Below, one piece after another: positions 5,868-9,218 of a stretch of 9,218 nucleotides of DNA (its first letter is position 1; the number at the start of each line of letters is the position of its first letter). Source of the stretch: Cryomorphaceae bacterium. Its GTDB lineage: Bacteria; Bacteroidota; Bacteroidia; Flavobacteriales; Schleiferiaceae. A model generated the notes under the pieces. It was not told where the DNA came from. It made no database searches and saw only the letters and a program-made list of their open reading frames with translations. The translations under genes and the position numbers were made by a program. Location: contig DNWN01000023.1 of assembly GCA_003507115.1 (NCBI GenBank), forward strand, positions 1-9,218, in the 5' to 3' direction.

Positions 5868-7874
5868 ATGGCTGAGAAAGACTTACTTCCCCTCGAAGGG
5901 AATACGAACGAAGAAGCGGCCAATGAGGCCGTTCAGAGCGCTCCCGAAGCGACCCAAACGCCTGATACCGAGGCGACTCCTTCCGATGCCCCCGAATCGA
6001 CGGAGCCCGAGCTAGCGGCCGAAGCCCCCGAAGAGGTTCCCCAGCCCGAGATGGCAGAGGCTCCCATGGAGGAAACCACTCCCGAAGAACCTGTGGTCCA
6101 AGAAGCCGAGGCCCCCGAATCCGCTGCGCCCGAATTAACCTCCGAGCCCGAACCAGACACCCCCGAGGTGCCCGCTGAGGTGGAGGCCGTCGAGGAAGCG
6201 GCCGCAGCCCCCTCCCCCGAGGCGGAATCGTCCGAAATCCCGACGGAAGCCCCGAACACCGCGTCCGCCCAGACCGATTCCGAGTCCGCCGAGGACGAGT
6301 CGGACGACGCCAACGACGAAGAAAAAGAAGAACACGAGGACCATACAGCCGACTACACCGACAAGGAAACGGAAGAACTCTTGGCCGAGGCCAAGCGCAT
6401 TCTCAACGAGGTTTCCATCGAGCAGGCCCGCGTTCCCATGTTGGCGATCAAGGACGTCTTGATGCCCCGCTGGGAGGAAGAGCGCGCCGGAGCTCTAGAG
6501 CGCTTTATTGGAGAAGGTGGCAATGCCATAGACTTTCATTATGAGCAACCTAGCCGCGAAGCCTTCTACCAAACATTCAACGAATTCAAGAAGCGCCGGA
6601 GCGCATGGAAGGCCGATTTGGCCAACCAGATGTCGGTGAATTTGGACCTCAAAAAGGCCTTGCTGGACGAGATCAAGAAGCTGGCCGAGAGCGACGATTT
6701 GCCTACGGGACAGACCTACAACGAGTTCAAGCGCATCAATGACCGCTGGAAGGATGTGGGCCACGTACCCAATGACGAAGCCCGCGACTTGTATGCGTCC
6801 TACCGCTTCTTCGTGGACCGCTTCTACGACAATTTGCGCCTGAGCCAAGAGCTCCGCGACCTGGACTATAAGCACAACAAAGAGATCAAGGAGGGACTGA
6901 TCGCCGAGATTCAAGCCATCTCTGGCAAGGAGTGGTCTGCCGCCATCGGCAAGGATCTGCAACGCCTGCATGCCGCCTGGAAAGAGGTGGGTCCGGTCGC
7001 CCTCGAAGACAAGGAGGCCCTGTGGGATCAGTTCCGCGAAGCCAGCAATATCCTCCACGAAAAGCGCCGCGTCAAGCAAGATGTGGCCAAGGCCGCTAAC
7101 GATGTTCGCCTCACCCAGAAAGAAGCGCTGGTGGCGGAGCTCGAAGTGCTCGCAGCGGAAGGCGCCGGAGAACACGGTAACTGGCAAAAGATGACCGAGA
7201 AGGCCAAGAGCCTCCGCGAAGCCATGGCCAAGGTGGGTCGCACCTTCGGCGGACCCAGCGACGTACTGTGGGATCGCTTCAAGAAAGCCGAGAAAGCCTT
7301 CTTCAAGGAACGCAATACCTTCTACAAAGGCCGCAAAAACGCCATCAAGGAAGCCCTCGAAGCCAAGTACGCCCTGGTCGAACAGGCCGAAGCGATGGCG
7401 ACGCGCACGGACTGGGCGGAGGCCTCCAAAGACCTCAAGCGCTTGCAGGCCGAATGGAAGAATACGGGGTTTGTCCCCCGCAAGGATTCGGACAAGGCCT
7501 GGAACAAGTTCCGGGCGGCGTGCAACACCTTCTTTGACGCCATGCGCAACGAGCAAGGCGATGTGCGCGCGACGCAGAAAGCCGACCGCCAGAAATACGA
7601 GAAGACCATGAATTCGCGCCAGTCCGTGGAGCAAGCCCGCAAGGAGCTCTCCCAGCTGGAAAACAATATGGGCTTCTTTACCTATGCGGACCCCAAGAGT
7701 CCCATTGTGCAGGATGCCATGAAGAAGGTCGAAGCCGCGCGCAAGAACCTCGAGAAGGCCGAAGCGGCCCACGACGCCTTGCGCAAAGCGCAGCGCGACG
7801 CCGCCAAGCAAGCCGAGGCCGCTGCCGCTGCGGACGCCGCTTCAGCCGAGAGCTCGGAGGAGGCCGAGGCATAA
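5868..7874 (+). CDS. DUF349-repeat protein with acidic disordered N-terminus
   Basis: This 668-residue protein of unknown function is probably cytoplasmic (no signal peptide, no membrane segment). Residues 1-165 are rich in Glu, Pro, Ala and Ser, with almost no aromatic residues, and are surely disordered. A divergent helical segment follows (about 167-255), then four DUF349 repeats near 262-322, 341-400, 418-486 and 490-560. Repeats 1, 2 and 4 carry the W-K-x-x-G signature (Trp294, Trp371, Trp530). In repeat 3 the same place reads LREAMAKVG (449-457), without Trp. The C-terminus has the segment ENNMGFFTYADPKSP (598-612), a predicted coiled coil and an Ala/Glu tail. The ATG at 5868 lies 26 bp after aroE and 3 bp separate the stop from uvrB, so it is inside the operon. 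The frame extends upstream into aroE, but that extension is only overlapping sequence. Confidence 0.92.
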   Translation: MAEKDLLPLEGNTNEEAANEAVQSAPEATQTPDTEATPSDAPESTEPELAAEAPEEVPQPEMAEAPMEETTPEEPVVQEAEAPESAAPELTSEPEPDTPEVPAEVEAVEEAAAAPSPEAESSEIPTEAPNTASAQTDSESAEDESDDANDEEKEEHEDHTADYTDKETEELLAEAKRILNEVSIEQARVPMLAIKDVLMPRWEEERAGALERFIGEGGNAIDFHYEQPSREAFYQTFNEFKKRRSAWKADLANQMSVNLDLKKALLDEIKKLAESDDLPTGQTYNEFKRINDRWKDVGHVPNDEARDLYASYRFFVDRFYDNLRLSQELRDLDYKHNKEIKEGLIAEIQAISGKEWSAAIGKDLQRLHAAWKEVGPVALEDKEALWDQFREASNILHEKRRVKQDVAKAANDVRLTQKEALVAELEVLAAEGAGEHGNWQKMTEKAKSLREAMAKVGRTFGGPSDVLWDRFKKAEKAFFKERNTFYKGRKNAIKEALEAKYALVEQAEAMATRTDWAEASKDLKRLQAEWKNTGFVPRKDSDKAWNKFRAACNTFFDAMRNEQGDVRATQKADRQKYEKTMNSRQSVEQARKELSQLENNMGFFTYADPKSPIVQDAMKKVEAARKNLEKAEAAHDALRKAQRDAAKQAEAAAAADAASAESSEEAEA

Positions 7875-7877
7875 GCC

Positions 7878-9218
7878 ATGGATTTCCGGCTCGAGAGCCC
7901 CTTTCGCCCCACGGGAGACCAGCCCGCGGCCATCGAGTCCCTCGCACGCGGGGTGCTGGAGGGCGAGCGCCAGCAAGCCCTGTTAGGCGTGACGGGATCG
8001 GGCAAGACCTTTACCGTCGCCAACGTCATTGAACGAGTGCAGCGCCCGACCTTGGTGCTGAGCCACAACAAAACCTTAGCTGCCCAGCTCTACCAAGAGT
8101 TCAAGTCCTTCTTTCCAGACAATGCGGTGGAGTATTTCGTTTCCTACTACGATTACTATCAGCCCGAGGCCTACATCCCCACCACGGGGACCTACATTGA
8201 GAAGGACCTGCAGATCAACGAAGAGATTGAGAAGATGCGGTTGAGTACCACCTCTTCCCTACTCAGCGGTCGTCGGGATGTGCTGGTCGTCGCTTCGGTG
8301 TCCTGCCTCTATGGCATGGGCAATCCAGAGGCCTTCAACAGCCAAGTGGTCCAAATTCAAACCGGCCAACGCATCGCCCGCCAGAAGCTACTCCACCAGC
8401 TCGTCCAAGCGCTTTACGCCCGGACTACGGGAGAGTTCAAACGCGGCAACTTCCGCGTCAAAGGCGATACCGTCGACCTCTTTCCCGCCTACGGGGACCT
8501 ATTCTACCGAATTCTTTTTTTGGATGATGAGATCGAACGCATCGAAGTGTGGGATCCCGTGGCCATGGAGCGCCAAGGCACCCTGCAGGAGCTTCGCGTC
8601 TTCCCCGCCAACCTCTTTGTCACCACGCCGGATCAACTCAACCGGGCCATCAAGCACATTGAGTTGGACTTGGGTGAGCAGGTGCAGCATTTTTACAACA
8701 CGGACCGGCCCTTAGAGGGCAAGCGCCTGCAAGAGCGCACCACCTTTGATTTAGAGATGATTCGCGAACTGGGCTACTGCTCGGGCATCGAAAACTACTC
8801 GCGCTACCTCGACGGCCGCGAGCCAGGCACGCGGCCCTTCTGCTTGTTGGACTATTTTTCGGACGATTTCCTCCTGATCGTGGACGAAAGCCATGTCTCC
8901 CTGCCCCAGGTGCGGGCCATGTATGGCGGAGACCGGTCGCGCAAGGAAAATTTGGTGGAATTTGGTTTTCGCCTGCCTGCTGCGTTGGACAACCGGCCCT
9001 TGAAGTTTGAGGAGTTTGAAGCCCTGCAAAATCAAGTGATTTACGTTTCGGCCACCCCCGCGGACTATGAGTTGGAGCGATCCGAAGGCATCGTCGTGGA
9101 GCAACTCATACGACCCACCGGCCTCCTCGACCCCATCATTGAGCTTCGCCCCATCGAAAACCAAGTGGATGATCTCATGGAGGAAGTGCAATTGCGGGCC
9201 GAAAAGGACGAGCGCGTG
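7878..9218 (+). CDS. uvrB: UvrABC excinuclease subunit B, 3' end beyond window
   Basis: UvrB is the damage-verifying helicase-like subunit of nucleotide-excision repair; it is loaded by UvrA and recruits UvrC. The frame stays open for 447 codons to the window edge, about two thirds of the usual 660-680 residues. Walker A is GVTGSGKT at 37-44 (Lys43). The damage-probing beta-hairpin is the Tyr-rich stretch at about 90-110 ([12 protein letters not shown]). The UvrA-interacting region follows, Walker B/DEAD-like IVDESH is at 334-339, and VSATPADYE is at 390-398. The later helicase motifs and the C-terminal UVR (UvrC-binding) domain are off the window. The ATG is 3 bp after the DUF349 stop, with a GAGG 8 bp upstream that could serve as a ribosome site, so expression is probably coupled to the operon. 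No LexA-type operator is visible upstream. Confidence 0.97.
   Translation, partial: MDFRLESPFRPTGDQPAAIESLARGVLEGERQQALLGVTGSGKTFTVANVIERVQRPTLVLSHNKTLAAQLYQEFKSFFPDNAVEYFVSYYDYYQPEAYIPTTGTYIEKDLQINEEIEKMRLSTTSSLLSGRRDVLVVASVSCLYGMGNPEAFNSQVVQIQTGQRIARQKLLHQLVQALYARTTGEFKRGNFRVKGDTVDLFPAYGDLFYRILFLDDEIERIEVWDPVAMERQGTLQELRVFPANLFVTTPDQLNRAIKHIELDLGEQVQHFYNTDRPLEGKRLQERTTFDLEMIRELGYCSGIENYSRYLDGREPGTRPFCLLDYFSDDFLLIVDESHVSLPQVRAMYGGDRSRKENLVEFGFRLPAALDNRPLKFEEFEALQNQVIYVSATPADYELERSEGIVVEQLIRPTGLLDPIIELRPIENQVDDLMEEVQLRAEKDERV

Noticed and set aside
4978..5868. A 296-codon open frame on the minus strand opposite aroE
   Set aside because: It is antisense to a well-supported AroE, and its Gly/Arg-rich translation shows no motif.
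5933..6313. A minus-strand frame encoding a Ser/Gly/Ala-rich low-complexity protein
   Set aside because: It mirrors the Pro/Glu/Ala-rich arm of the DUF349 protein, so the composition is a by-product.
6495..7811. A 438-codon open frame on the minus strand opposite the DUF349 gene
   Set aside because: Its Leu/Gly/Phe/Val-rich translation is what antisense reading of Lys/Glu/Ala-rich helical codons gives; the sense protein has recognisable repeats.
7878..9218. UvrB as a truncated pseudogene
   Set aside because: The frame is intact to the last base and all expected N-terminal motifs are present; the gene simply runs past the window edge.

Overview
The window looks like a chromosomal core-gene region from a fairly GC-rich member of the Bacteroidota, probably a Flavobacteriia-type organism. 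This is inferred from four things: the form of the TPR, DUF368, DUF349 and phosphosugar-mutase proteins; the near absence of Shine-Dalgarno sequences before most starts; a Bacteroidota-type TAnnTTTG promoter box before glmM; and the gene order TPR - DUF368 - aroE - DUF349, which I recall from flavobacterial genomes but could not check here. I see no phage, transposon, CRISPR array, tRNA or rRNA.

Layout. Positions 1-82 are a non-coding, purine-rich stretch with short GCTAG-containing repeats and a small hairpin. Two genes follow on the minus strand: a NifS/IscS-type cysteine desulfurase (83-1219) and, upstream of it, a phosphoglucosamine mutase, GlmM (1311-2699). They are 91 bp apart and may be co-transcribed. 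A 147-bp divergent intergenic region (2700-2846) holds three short dyad symmetries and the glmM promoter box. The plus strand then carries a tight five-gene run: a TPR-repeat protein (2847-4241), a DUF368/PopT-family membrane protein (4238-5083), shikimate dehydrogenase AroE (5083-5841), a DUF349-repeat protein with a long acidic N-terminus (5868-7874), and UvrB (7878 to the window end, cut off after 447 codons). Junctions are -4, -1, +26 and +3 bp, so this is almost certainly one operon.

How the genes may work together. GlmM makes glucosamine-1-phosphate for UDP-GlcNAc, and PopT-family proteins return undecaprenyl phosphate to the cytoplasmic side of the membrane. The divergent pair therefore touches two supply points of peptidoglycan and surface-polysaccharide synthesis. 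AroE feeds aromatic amino-acid synthesis and UvrB acts in nucleotide-excision repair; I see no direct link between these and the envelope genes. The TPR and DUF349 proteins have no assigned function; both are repeat-built, lack a signal peptide and are probably cytoplasmic. The TPR-PopT stop/start overlap makes the TPR protein a reasonable candidate partner of the transporter.

Nothing here clearly amounts to an undescribed system. The best leads are the TPR/PopT pair, the DUF349 protein, and the dyads in the divergent intergenic region.
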